Source: an uncultured Phocaeicola sp. (GTDB taxonomy: Bacteria; Bacteroidota; Bacteroidia; Bacteroidales; Bacteroidaceae). Taken from it: a DNA stretch of 41,999 nucleotides. The notes beneath the pieces are model-generated. The model did not search any database. It saw only the letters and a program-made list of their open reading frames with translations, and was not told the DNA's origin. The stretch is taken from contig CAPAOL010000027.1 in the NCBI GenBank assembly GCA_948579315.1, positions 1 through 41,999 of the forward strand, in the 5' to 3' direction. Of this stretch, positions 7,582 to 15,812 are shown piece by piece (position 1 is the first letter of the stretch; each line of letters begins with the position of its first letter). The position numbers were made by a program, and so were the translations under genes.

Positions 7582-8076
7582 ATGAGAACGAAGAAACAAA
7601 TCTTTATACTGTTGCTAGCCTTGCTAGCGGGCATCCCTACCCTTTCGGCTCAAAGTAAAAAGGAAAAGAAGGAACAGAAGAAAGAAGCCGTAATGAAGCT
7701 GGTTGAATCTGAAAACTACAAGATAGATGTCAATACCGCCATGCCGATGCGCGGACGCTCCATCCCTTTGACATCTTCCTACTCACTGGAAATCAGAAAC
7801 GATTCGGTCATTTCTTATCTGCCTTATTACGGACGGGCTTACAACATCCCTTATGGCGGAGGCAACGGGCTTAATTTCAAAGCTGCGCTCAAGGAATATA
7901 GTATGGAAACGGATAAGAAAGGAAACGCCGTTATCAAGTTTATCGCACGAAATCCTGAAGACAGGTATGAATACAGAGTCAAAGTATTCCCCAATGGAGC
8001 GGCAAGCATTGATGTCAATATGCAAAACCGGCAGTCCATTAGTTTTCAGGGGGAATTGGAGGTGAAAGAAGATTAG
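7582..8076 (+). CDS. DUF4251 family exported protein
   Basis: The ATG at 7582 gives 164 residues starting with a signal peptide (residues 1-24, hydrophobic ILLLALLAG, cleavage after LSAQ). A lysine/glutamate-rich linker (25-37) follows, then the DUF4251 domain (about 38-160) with the segment PYYGRAYNIPYGGGNGLNF and a C-terminal beta-rich part ending SISFQGELEVKED. The family is common in Bacteroidetes and its function is unknown; the mature part is probably a periplasmic beta-sandwich. An in-frame start at 7540 would precede the signal peptide and overlap the -7 box, so I rejected it. The gene appears monocistronic. Confidence 0.8.
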   Translation: MRTKKQIFILLLALLAGIPTLSAQSKKEKKEQKKEAVMKLVESENYKIDVNTAMPMRGRSIPLTSSYSLEIRNDSVISYLPYYGRAYNIPYGGGNGLNFKAALKEYSMETDKKGNAVIKFIARNPEDRYEYRVKVFPNGAASIDVNMQNRQSISFQGELEVKED

Positions 8077-8181
8077 TGAGAAACAAAAGACTGGTAAGAA
8101 AAACGGAGTAACTAATTTTGTATTATTAGGCACGGATTACACAGTTATTAGAATAATGGTTGCCATACATAACTGTATAAT

Positions 8182-8281
8182 CCATGCAACTATGCAATCG
8201 TATAATCCGTACAACCGTGCAACTGTATAGTCCATACAACTATGCAACTGTGCAATCCATGCAACTATGCAACCGTGCAAT
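8182..8281. repeat. Degenerate tandem array, four 25-bp units
   Basis: Units start at 8182, 8207, 8232 and 8257, each about CCATGCAACTATGCAAC plus GTATAAT or GTGCAAT, with a shortened unit just upstream (8163-8181). Within a unit the octamer CNATGCAA repeats. The array fills the gap between two convergent genes and ends 13 bp before the TRIC stop codon. Confidence 0.85.
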
Positions 8282-8293
8282 CCGTATCTGAAT

Positions 8294-8917
8294 TTATTCT
8301 TCCGGCTCTTCACCACCTTTCAATATAGGCAGGCAGATGTGATACTTTACAGCCAAGATGCGAGTCAGAAACACGGCTGATCCGCCAATCAACTGACAAG
8401 CGTAGGACTCCATACCTGCGAGGTCACAAATCCAATAGGCAATACCGCCTACCACGCAAGCCATTGCGTAAATCTCCTTTCGGAAGATAAGAGGTATTTC
8501 ATTGATAAATACGTCACGAATCACTCCACCGGCCGCTCCCGTAATGCTACCCATGATAATCGCCACCCAAAAAGGATAGCCCAGGGCAATGCTCTTGCCT
8601 ACACCTACCACGGTAAACAGTGCCAGACCGATGGTATCGAAAATGAAGAAAGTATTATTGAGCCGGATAAGCCAGCGTCCGAAACAGATGACCCATATCA
8701 ACGCCAGTCCTGTACAAATCAGATAGATAGGGTCGGTCATCCATCCCGGGGTCACGTCGAGCAGTACATCACGGATGGTACCACCGCCGATAGCCGTAGC
8801 AAGTCCTACCACGTAAGCGCCGAACCAGTCGAAACGTTTCGCCGAAGCTAGCCGGATACCACTAATAGCAAAGGCAAATGTGCCTATAAAATCAAGAATT
8901 TGAACGAATGTGGGCAT
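8294..8917 (-). CDS. TRIC-type cation channel (UPF0126/YadS-like) membrane protein
   Basis: The 207-residue inner-membrane protein carries the tandem UPF0126/TRIC repeat. Repeat one, about residues 5-85, has GTFAFAISGIRLA and GLATAIGGGTIRDVLL. Repeat two, about 93-170, has GLALFTVVGVGKSIALG and GSITGAAGGVIRDVFINE. The paired GGGxIRD/GGVIRD motifs bend the helices that line the pore in prokaryotic TRIC channels. About seven membrane helices are expected. Family members conduct monovalent cations, and the E. coli relative has been linked to glycine uptake, so the substrate is open. The gene is divergent from the epimerase-like gene and has no operon partner. Confidence 0.88.
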   Translation of the reverse strand: MPTFVQILDFIGTFAFAISGIRLASAKRFDWFGAYVVGLATAIGGGTIRDVLLDVTPGWMTDPIYLICTGLALIWVICFGRWLIRLNNTFFIFDTIGLALFTVVGVGKSIALGYPFWVAIIMGSITGAAGGVIRDVFINEIPLIFRKEIYAMACVVGGIAYWICDLAGMESYACQLIGGSAVFLTRILAVKYHICLPILKGGEEPEE

Positions 8918-8967
8918 ATATTTGTTATTTTGTATGCAAAGTAACGAATAAATTCCGTAAGAAAATG

Positions 8968-8975
8968 TACTTTTG
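8968..8975 (+). promoter_or_regulatory. -7 box of the epimerase-like gene
   Basis: TACTTTTG fits TAnnTTTG and lies 34 bp upstream of the ATG at 9010. No exact TTTG is found at the -33 distance. Confidence 0.45.
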
Positions 8976-9009
8976 CTTCACGAATTAAACCGAATAAGAT
9001 AGAAACAAT

Positions 9010-10095
9010 ATGAAAATAACAATTGTTGCGGGGGCACGCCCCAATTTTATGAAGATAGCTCCCATCACACGCGCTATTGAAGCCGCACGGGCGCTGGGTA
9101 AAAGCATCTCTTACCGATTGGTTTATACAGGAAGGAAAGATGATACGAGTTTGGACGCTTCTCTCTTTTCGGATCTCGATATGAAAGCTCCCGATGTGTA
9201 TCTGGGAGTAGAAAGCAGTAACCCGACGAGTTTGACAGCCGGAATCATGGTAGCCTTCGAACAGGAACTGACGGAGAATCCGGCACACGTAGTCCTTGTG
9301 GTAGACGACCTGACCGCAACCATGAGTTGTGCCATCGTTGCCAAGAAACAAGGCACCAAGGTGGCACACCTCGTAGCCGGAACCCGTTCTTTCGATATGA
9401 AAATGCCCAAAGAAGTCAACCGCATGATTACAGACGGACTATCCGACTATCTATTCACAGCCGGCATGGTTGCCAACCGCAACCTGAATCAGACGGGAAC
9501 GGAAAGCGAAAACGTATATTATGTAGGCAACATCCTGATCGATGCCATCCGCTACAACCGGAACCGCTTGCTCAAACCGATATGGTTCTCCGTCCTGGGG
9601 CTGCAAGAAGGAAATTATCTCCTGTTTACTCTCAACCGTCGTGCATTACTCGGCAATAAGGAGAATCTGCGCCAGCTGATGAAAACAATCATCGACAAAT
9701 CTGCCGGTATGCCTATCGTTGCACCGCTGCATACCTACGTACGCAATGCTATCAAAGAGCTGAATATCGAAGCGCCGAATCTCCATATCATGCCGCCGCA
9801 GAACTACTTGTTCTTCGGTTATCTGATAAACAAGGCGAAAGGAATCATAACGGATTCGGGAAACGTGGCCGAAGAAGCAACCTTCCTGAGTATTCCTTGT
9901 ATCACGCTCAACACGTATGCCGAACATCCGGAGACGTGGCGCATGGGTACCAACGAACTTGTCGGAGAAGACCCTGCACTGCTTGCCAAAACAATGGATA
10001 CTCTGATGCACGGGGAATGGAAACGGGGCGAACTCCCCGAACGCTGGGACGGACGCACCGCAGAGCGTATTGTACAAATACTTACAAGCAAATAA
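9010..10095 (+). CDS. Divergent homologue of non-hydrolysing UDP-GlcNAc 2-epimerase
   Basis: The 361-residue protein has the GT-B-like fold of WecB/MnaA: N-terminal GARPNFMKIAPI (8-19), VNRMITDGLSDYLFT (137-150), YVGNILIDA (171-179), TDSGNVAEEA (281-290) and GTNELVG (313-319). Several positions that matter for catalysis in E. coli WecB are changed by my alignment. The first Asp is kept (Asp100), Glu131 corresponds to Glu135, but Glu117 is Val122 (LVAG for VEAG) and His213 is Asn209 (LNRR for HRR). The PHPNP-type loop is APLHTYVRN. It may act on another UDP-sugar or have lost epimerase activity. It is not inside a visible glycan cluster. Confidence 0.75.
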   Translation: MKITIVAGARPNFMKIAPITRAIEAARALGKSISYRLVYTGRKDDTSLDASLFSDLDMKAPDVYLGVESSNPTSLTAGIMVAFEQELTENPAHVVLVVDDLTATMSCAIVAKKQGTKVAHLVAGTRSFDMKMPKEVNRMITDGLSDYLFTAGMVANRNLNQTGTESENVYYVGNILIDAIRYNRNRLLKPIWFSVLGLQEGNYLLFTLNRRALLGNKENLRQLMKTIIDKSAGMPIVAPLHTYVRNAIKELNIEAPNLHIMPPQNYLFFGYLINKAKGIITDSGNVAEEATFLSIPCITLNTYAEHPETWRMGTNELVGEDPALLAKTMDTLMHGEWKRGELPERWDGRTAERIVQILTSK

Positions 10096-10102
10096 CATTC
10101 AC

Positions 10103-10250
10103 GCGACATGTTATTGATCGCCACACAACATGGGACTGATCGTTACGTGGCATGTTATTGACCGTCACCCGATATGTTACTGATCGTTACGTGGCATGTT
10201 ATTGACCGCCATGCGATATGTTTCTGACCGTTACACGGCATGGGACTATG
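10103..10250. repeat. Degenerate tandem array, 22-bp period (11-bp half units)
   Basis: The unit is about GGCATGTTATTGACCGTYAC, alternating an ATGTTAY half and a TGAYCGTTACG half of 11 bp. About six to seven imperfect copies follow the epimerase-like gene directly. Short open frames here only reflect the repeat. Confidence 0.75.
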
Positions 10251-10278
10251 GTTTCATGCCGGGAAACGGAAAGTTTCA

Positions 10279-10378
10279 AATGCCGAAATCAGGAGAACGA
10301 AGTGCCAGAACCGGGATAACGAAATACCAAAATCAGGAAAACAAAATTGCCGGAACCGAGAGAACAAAATGCCGAAAC
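10279..10378. repeat. Second degenerate tandem array, 22-23 bp period
   Basis: Four to five units of about AAATGCCGAAATCAGGAGAA, alternating GCCGAAA-type and GGAGAACA-type halves, unrelated in sequence to the array 30 bp upstream but with the same period. It lies between the epimerase-like gene and the DUF5686 promoter. Confidence 0.7.
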
Positions 10379-10501
10379 AGCCTGACCAACAGAGTTAACA
10401 GCGAGATGTTCCTTCGATTATCAGGCGATATATGCTTGTAAACAACCAAAAACGATAAGTAAAAAAAGTTATATACTCTATCTATCCTGAGAGTTATTTG
10501 T

Positions 10502-10509
10502 TAACTTTG
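10502..10509 (+). promoter_or_regulatory. -7 box of the DUF5686-rarA operon
   Basis: TAACTTTG followed by CAGC, 20 bp upstream of the ATG at 10529, matches TAnnTTTG. The expected start of transcription is near 10516. Confidence 0.55.
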
Positions 10510-10528
10510 CAGCTCTACTACGAACGTT

Positions 10529-13105
10529 ATGATACAACGATATAACAAAATACTTATACTGTTCTTACTCGTATTGGCAACCTCCAATGCTTTTGCGCAG
10601 CAAATTAAAGGAGTAGTCACCGATTCGGTTACCCACGAGCCATTGATGTATATCTCTGTCTACTATCAGGAGAAGAGAGATATGGGAACCATCACCAATA
10701 TTGACGGAGAATACACTCTTGACACCCGCAGAAACGGAGGAACACTGGTATTCTCTGCTATAGGCTACATTAGCAAAACGGTGAAAGTAGGTTCCGGCAA
10801 TCAGACTGTGAACGTTACATTAGCTCCGGACAATGTGATCCTGAACGAAGTCACCGTGAAGCCTCAAAAAGAGAAATACTCACGCAAGAACAATCCGGCA
10901 GTGGAATTCATGAAGAAGGTGATCGAACATAAAAAGGCACAAGTCCTCGAAGTGAACGATTACTACCAGTACGACAAGTACGAGAAGATGAAAATGTCTA
11001 TCAACGACCTCACACCGGAAAAGCTCGAAAAAGGTATCTACAAGAAATATTCTTTTTTAAAAGACCAGGTGGAAGTGTCGGAAACAACCAATAAGTTGAT
11101 TCTCCCTATTTCCGTACAGGAAACGTCGTCGCAAACCGTCTACCGCAAAAACCCCGAAAGCAAGAAAACGATTATCAAAGGCAAGAACTCCAATGGTATA
11201 GAAGAGTTCTTCTCTACGGGAGATATGCTCGGCACCGTACTGAAAGACGTATTTGCCGATATCAATATCTACGACGATGATATCCGGTTGCTCCAGCAGC
11301 GTTTCGTCAGTCCGATCGGCAACAATGCCATCTCATTTTATAAATATTACCTGATGGACACATTGATGGTAAACAAGCGCGAATGTGTCCACCTTACTTT
11401 TGTTCCGCAAAACTCGCAGGACTTCGGATTCACCGGACATCTGTATGTATTGAACGATTCTACATACGCCGTTCAGAAATGTACGATGAACCTGCCTAAA
11501 AAGACCGGAGTCAACTTTGTCAACCGCATGGACATCACGCAACTGTATGAGCAACTGCCCAACGGCAACTGGGTGTTGGCGGATGATGACATGACCGTAG
11601 ACCTTTCCTGGAATTCCAACAAAACAGCAGGCGGATTGCAGGTGGAACGAACCACAAAATATAGTAACTATAAATTCGATCCGATCGAACAACGACTATT
11701 CCGGTTGAAAGGCAGCGTGATAAAAGAAGCGGACATGCTCTCGAAAAGCGATGAGTATTGGGCGAGTGTCCGTCAAGTGCCATTGACAAAGAAAGAAAGT
11801 ACGATGGACATATTCGTCAAGCGGATCGAACAGATTCCGGGATTCAAATACATCATCTTCGGAGCGAAAGCACTGATTGAGAACTTTGTGGAGACAGGAG
11901 GCAAAGAGCATCCGAGCAAAGTGGACATCGGCCCTATCAACACCATGATTTCGAGCAATTACGTTGATGGCACCCGTTTCCGGTTGAGCGGCATGACTAC
12001 GGCTCATTTCAACAAGCACTGGTTTTTGAGCGGATACGGAGCATACGGTCTGAAAGACGAACGCTGGAAATATAGCGGGACGGTGACTTATTCGTTCAAC
12101 AAACGCGATTATGTGGTCTGGGAATTCCCGAAACATTATCTTTCGGCTACGTACAGTTATGACGTAATGTCGCCGATGGACAAATTCCTGTTTACGGATA
12201 AAGATAATATCTTCCTGTCGGTCAAGACAACGACGGTAGACCAAATGTCGTACATGCGCGACGCTACCATTAATTACGAACTCGAAACGCTGACAGGATT
12301 CGGAGTGAAAGCCATGCTGCGCCACCGCAACGACGAGCCTACCGGCAAACTGGAATATCTGCTCAATGATGCCGCACAAACCCGTGTGCACGATGTCACG
12401 ACTTCCGAAGCAAGCCTGACGCTGCGCTATGCACCGGGCGAATCGTTTGTCAACTCTAAGCAACGCCGCATACCCGTTTCGCTGGACGCTCCTATCTTCA
12501 CGCTCACTCATGCCATGGGTTTCAAAGGCGTATTGGGCGGTGATTACAGCTTTAACCGCACGGAAGCAAGTGTGTGGAAACGTTTCTGGCTCCCGGCTTC
12601 GTGGGGAAAGGTGGATGTCAGCCTGAAAGCAGGTGCCGAATGGAACACAGTCCCCTTCCCGTTGTTAATTCTGCCGGAAGCCAACTTGTCCTACATCACC
12701 CAGCATGAGACTTTCTGCCTGATCAACAACATGGAATTTCTGAACGACCGGTTTGCCGCCTTGTCTCTTTCGTACAACATGAACGGGAAACTGTTCAACC
12801 GCATCCCTCTCATCAAAAAGCTGAAATGGAGGGAAATGTTCCGCGTACGTGCCCTATGGGGAACACTGACCGACAAAAACAATCCGTTCAAAAGTAACAA
12901 TCCCGATTTGTTCCGCTTCCCGACACGCGACGGTAAGTTCACCAGTTTCGTAATGGACCCCAAAGTGCCTTACGTGGAAGTGGGCTTCGGTATCTTCAAT
13001 ATATTCAAGTTGCTGCACGTCGAGTACATACACCGCCTCACCTACCGCAACAATCCGAATATCAACATTCATGGTATTCGCTTCATGATACTAACAGCAT
13101 TCTAA
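10529..13105 (+). CDS. DUF5686 family outer-membrane protein with carboxypeptidase-regulatory-like domain
   Basis: The 858-residue protein begins with a signal peptide (1-23, cleavage after AFA-Q). Residues 24-105 form a CarboxypepD_reg-like beta-sandwich (IKGVVTDSVTHEPLMYISVY, GEYTLDT, FSAIGY) ending in the plug-like LNEVTV motif, as in TonB-linked proteins. The rest is the DUF5686 region. Beyond about residue 480 it shows the alternating aromatic pattern of beta-strands and ends in Phe (GIRFMILTAF), as expected for a C-terminal barrel of 14 or more strands. It is probably an outer-membrane protein of unknown cargo. It is smaller than a SusC protein and lacks a typical TonB box and plug. The rarA start codon follows after 9 bp, so they are probably co-transcribed. 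Confidence 0.85.
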   Translation: MIQRYNKILILFLLVLATSNAFAQQIKGVVTDSVTHEPLMYISVYYQEKRDMGTITNIDGEYTLDTRRNGGTLVFSAIGYISKTVKVGSGNQTVNVTLAPDNVILNEVTVKPQKEKYSRKNNPAVEFMKKVIEHKKAQVLEVNDYYQYDKYEKMKMSINDLTPEKLEKGIYKKYSFLKDQVEVSETTNKLILPISVQETSSQTVYRKNPESKKTIIKGKNSNGIEEFFSTGDMLGTVLKDVFADINIYDDDIRLLQQRFVSPIGNNAISFYKYYLMDTLMVNKRECVHLTFVPQNSQDFGFTGHLYVLNDSTYAVQKCTMNLPKKTGVNFVNRMDITQLYEQLPNGNWVLADDDMTVDLSWNSNKTAGGLQVERTTKYSNYKFDPIEQRLFRLKGSVIKEADMLSKSDEYWASVRQVPLTKKESTMDIFVKRIEQIPGFKYIIFGAKALIENFVETGGKEHPSKVDIGPINTMISSNYVDGTRFRLSGMTTAHFNKHWFLSGYGAYGLKDERWKYSGTVTYSFNKRDYVVWEFPKHYLSATYSYDVMSPMDKFLFTDKDNIFLSVKTTTVDQMSYMRDATINYELETLTGFGVKAMLRHRNDEPTGKLEYLLNDAAQTRVHDVTTSEASLTLRYAPGESFVNSKQRRIPVSLDAPIFTLTHAMGFKGVLGGDYSFNRTEASVWKRFWLPASWGKVDVSLKAGAEWNTVPFPLLILPEANLSYITQHETFCLINNMEFLNDRFAALSLSYNMNGKLFNRIPLIKKLKWREMFRVRALWGTLTDKNNPFKSNNPDLFRFPTRDGKFTSFVMDPKVPYVEVGFGIFNIFKLLHVEYIHRLTYRNNPNINIHGIRFMILTAF

Positions 13106-13114
13106 AAAAACACC

Positions 13115-14395
13115 ATGCAACCACTAGCAGAACGCTTACGACCAAAGACTTTGGATGATTATATCGGTCAGAAACATTTAGTTGGACCGGGGGCTATCTT
13201 GCGGAAAATGATTGACGCAGGACGCATCTCTTCGTTTATTCTCTGGGGACCTCCCGGAGTGGGTAAAACAACCCTTGCGCAAATCATAGCCAACAAACTG
13301 GAAACGCCTTTCTATACGTTAAGCGCCGTGACTTCCGGTGTGAAGGATGTGCGCGAAGTGATAGAGCGCGCCAAGAGCAACCGCTTCTTCTCACAGTCCA
13401 GCCCGATTCTGTTTATCGATGAAATCCATCGGTTCAGCAAGTCGCAGCAGGACTCTCTGTTGGGAGCGGTAGAAAACGGAACGGTCACGCTGATTGGCGC
13501 AACAACGGAGAATCCGTCGTTTGAGGTCATCCGCCCTCTCCTGTCCCGCTGCCAGCTTTATGTGCTCAAATCTTTGGAAAAGGAAGATTTATTGGAACTT
13601 CTGCAACGTGCCATCACCACGGATGCCGTATTGAAGGATCGCAAAATTGAATTGAAAGAAACAACCGCCATGCTGCGCTTCTCCGGTGGAGATGCCCGCA
13701 AGCTGCTTAATATATTGGAACTCGTTGTGCAATCGGAAACGGAAGAGACGGTTGTCATCACCGATGAAATGGTGACCGAACGGTTGCAACAAAATCCGCT
13801 GGCATACGACAAGGATGGGGAGATGCATTATGACATTATCTCCGCTTTCATCAAGTCGATCCGTGGCAGCGACCCCGACGGAGCGATCTACTGGCTTGCC
13901 CGTATGGTGGAAGGAGGCGAAGACCCTGCTTTCATTGCCCGCCGACTGGTGATTTCGGCTGCCGAGGACATCGGCTTGGCAAACCCGAACGCACTGCTTC
14001 TCGCCAATGCCTGCTTTGATACACTGATGAAAATCGGCTGGCCCGAAGGACGGATTCCTCTGGCTGAAACAACGATTTATCTGGCTACCAGCCCGAAAAG
14101 CAATTCGGCATACAACGCAATCAATGACGCACTGGAGTTAGTACGCTCAACCGGCAACCTGCCTGTACCCTTGCATCTGCGCAACGCTCCAACCAAACTG
14201 ATGAAGCAACTGGGCTACGGACAGGAATATAAATATGCACACAACTATGAAGGTAACTTTGTCAAACAGCAATTCCTACCGGACGAGCTGAAAGACAAAC
14301 GGATATGGCAACCGCAAAACAATCCGGCAGAACAGAAGCATGCCGAACGGATGATACAGTTGTGGGGAGAGAAATTTAAGAAATTCAAGTATTAA
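13115..14395 (+). CDS. rarA: Replication-associated recombination protein A (RarA/MgsA)
   Basis: The 426-residue AAA+ ATPase of the clamp-loader clade has Walker A GPPGVGKT (45-52), Walker B ILFIDEIHRF (98-107), sensor 1 GATTENPSF (128-136) and arginine finger in LSRC (Arg145). The C-terminal half has the RarA tetramerisation region, with DPDGAIYWLARMVEGGEDP and ARRLVISAAEDIGLANP. RarA acts at stalled replication forks and at gaps in lagging strands with SSB and the clamp loader. Length matches the family. It is 9 bp downstream of the DUF5686 gene, so its expression probably comes from that promoter. Its last codons and stop form the left arm of an AT-rich foldback. Confidence 0.95.
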   Translation: MQPLAERLRPKTLDDYIGQKHLVGPGAILRKMIDAGRISSFILWGPPGVGKTTLAQIIANKLETPFYTLSAVTSGVKDVREVIERAKSNRFFSQSSPILFIDEIHRFSKSQQDSLLGAVENGTVTLIGATTENPSFEVIRPLLSRCQLYVLKSLEKEDLLELLQRAITTDAVLKDRKIELKETTAMLRFSGGDARKLLNILELVVQSETEETVVITDEMVTERLQQNPLAYDKDGEMHYDIISAFIKSIRGSDPDGAIYWLARMVEGGEDPAFIARRLVISAAEDIGLANPNALLLANACFDTLMKIGWPEGRIPLAETTIYLATSPKSNSAYNAINDALELVRSTGNLPVPLHLRNAPTKLMKQLGYGQEYKYAHNYEGNFVKQQFLPDELKDKRIWQPQNNPAEQKHAERMIQLWGEKFKKFKY

Positions 14396-14533
14396 GTATT
14401 AGCCGTGGCTATGAAAAAACATTTAATAAAAGAAATACTTAAATTACTGACAGCCATAATTGTAAAACTAAAAAACAATGGTAACACCATTAACATCTAA
14501 TACTCGATACTTAATAGTTAACATTTAATACTT
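14387..14533. repeat. AT-rich AAGTATTA foldback at the rarA stop codon
   Basis: AAGTATTAAGTATTAG (14387-14402) begins within the last sense codons of rarA and includes its stop. The complementary TAATACT-type heptamers lie at 14497-14533, just before the next gene. The same heptamers and layout occur between cydA and cydB (16962-17105). The promoter of the next gene must lie in or after this element. Confidence 0.65.
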
Positions 14534-14540
14534 TAAATAT

Positions 14541-15497
14541 ATGAAGATTGTAGTTTTAGACGGCTATGCCGCCAATCCCGGAGATTTATCCTGGGAAGGA
14601 ATGAAAGTTCTTGGAGAATGTACCATTTATGATCGTACGGCTCCGGAAGAAGTATTAGAACGTGCAGCCGGTGCAGAAGCAATTCTGACTAACAAGGTAA
14701 TCATCAATGCAGACCACATGGCTGCACTGCCCGAACTGAAATATATCGGTGTATTGGCTACCGGATACAACGTGGTAGACACAACTGCTGCCAAAGAACG
14801 GGGAATCATCGTTACTAATATTCCTTCATACAGCACCGCCTCCGTTGCTCAAATGGTATTTTCGCATATCCTGAACATCACTCAGCAAGTGCAACACCAC
14901 TCCGAAGAAGTGCACAAAGGCCGTTGGGCAGACAACAAAGATTTCTGTTTTTGGGACACTCCGTTAATAGAACTTCGGGATAAGAAAATCGGTCTGGTAG
15001 GACTGGGAAACACCGGATATACCACAGCCCGTGTTGCTATCGGGTTCGGTATGCAAGTGTACGCATTTACTTCTAAATCCCACTTCCAGTTGCCACCGGA
15101 AATCAAGAAAATGGAGTTGGATCAGTTGTTCAGCGAATGCGATATCATCAGTTTGCACTGCCCGCTTACACCGGAGACACGCGAAATGGTGAATGCACGC
15201 CGCCTTGCCATGATGAAGCCGACAGCTATCTTAATCAATACTGGTCGCGGATCGCTTATCAACGAACAAGATCTTGCAGATGCTTTGAACAGTGGCAAGA
15301 TTTATGCAGCTGGCGTAGACGTGCTTTCTACCGAACCACCTTACGCCGACAATCCATTGCTGACAGCGAAGAACTGCTACATCACTCCGCACATTGCCTG
15401 GGCAACCACAGAGGCGCGCGAACGTCTGATGAATATTGCAACCAGTAATCTTCAGGCTTACATTTCCGGCAAACCGGAGAATGTAGTCAATAAATAA
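14541..15497 (+). CDS. NAD-dependent D-2-hydroxyacid dehydrogenase (glycerate/hydroxypyruvate reductase-like)
   Basis: The 318-residue enzyme has the family layout: a substrate-binding domain from residues 1-100 and 285-318, and a Rossmann domain between. The dinucleotide motif is GLVGLGNTG (151-159). The catalytic set is Arg236 (in NTGRGSLI), Glu265 (in DVLSTEPP) and His284 (in TPHIAWAT). The early segment IGVLATGYNVVD and the C-terminal AWATTEARERLM resemble glycerate dehydrogenases (HprA) more than D-lactate or phosphoglycerate dehydrogenases; there is no ACT domain. The likely reaction is NAD(P)H-dependent reduction of hydroxypyruvate or glyoxylate. It stands alone, followed by a foldback element and a shared terminator. 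Confidence 0.9.
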   Translation: MKIVVLDGYAANPGDLSWEGMKVLGECTIYDRTAPEEVLERAAGAEAILTNKVIINADHMAALPELKYIGVLATGYNVVDTTAAKERGIIVTNIPSYSTASVAQMVFSHILNITQQVQHHSEEVHKGRWADNKDFCFWDTPLIELRDKKIGLVGLGNTGYTTARVAIGFGMQVYAFTSKSHFQLPPEIKKMELDQLFSECDIISLHCPLTPETREMVNARRLAMMKPTAILINTGRGSLINEQDLADALNSGKIYAAGVDVLSTEPPYADNPLLTAKNCYITPHIAWATTEARERLMNIATSNLQAYISGKPENVVNK

Positions 15498-15498
15498 T

Positions 15499-15593
15499 TA
15501 ATGTAAGTTCGATATGACTTCGTCCGCATGGTTTCCCTTCCTTCGGGAAGGAAGAGAATTGGAATAGTACAAGCTTATATCGAACAGACGTTA
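15499..15593. repeat. Foldback element family 1, copy A (short, 95 bp)
   Basis: The ends TAATGTAAGTTCGATAT and ATATCGAACAGACGTTA are inverted repeats of each other. The interior keeps CTTCGTCCGCATGG and the hairpin CCTTCCTTCGGGAAGGAAG but lacks the central 150 bp of the longer copies, so it is an internal-deletion form. It lies between two convergent genes. Confidence 0.85.
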
Positions 15594-15740
15594 ATTAGCA
15601 TTAGCGTAATTCATAACGAGGGTGTCATAATGCCCTCATTGAAAGATTTACCTCTGCTACACATTGAAACAGAACTGCACTCCCCAAAAAGTTTCACACA
15701 AAACTTTAGGTGTGCAATCCAAGTTGTGTGTAATATATAA

Positions 15741-15803
15741 AAAACTCCCCTTATTTCCTCTCTCTACCATGACTTAGAGTGATGTTAAATAAGGGGAGTT
15801 TTT
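15741..15803. terminator. Bidirectional terminator between the dehydrogenase and cydB
   Basis: AAAACTCCCCTTATTT (15741-15756) and its exact complement (15787-15802) form a 16-bp stem with a 30-base loop; T-runs occur on both sides. It sits 10 bp beyond the cydB stop and can serve both convergent units. Confidence 0.85.
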
Positions 15804-15812
15804 AATGATATA

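Noticed and set aside
8163..10378. CRISPR array
   Set aside because: The repeats are degenerate, follow each other without spacers, and no cas gene is present.
10196..10441. 81-codon frame after the epimerase-like gene
   Set aside because: It consists of the two 22-bp tandem arrays; the repeats explain the open frame.
11696..12511. 271-codon minus-strand frame opposite the DUF5686 gene
   Set aside because: Antisense to a gene with clear domain structure; the translated sequence has no membrane, signal or motif pattern.
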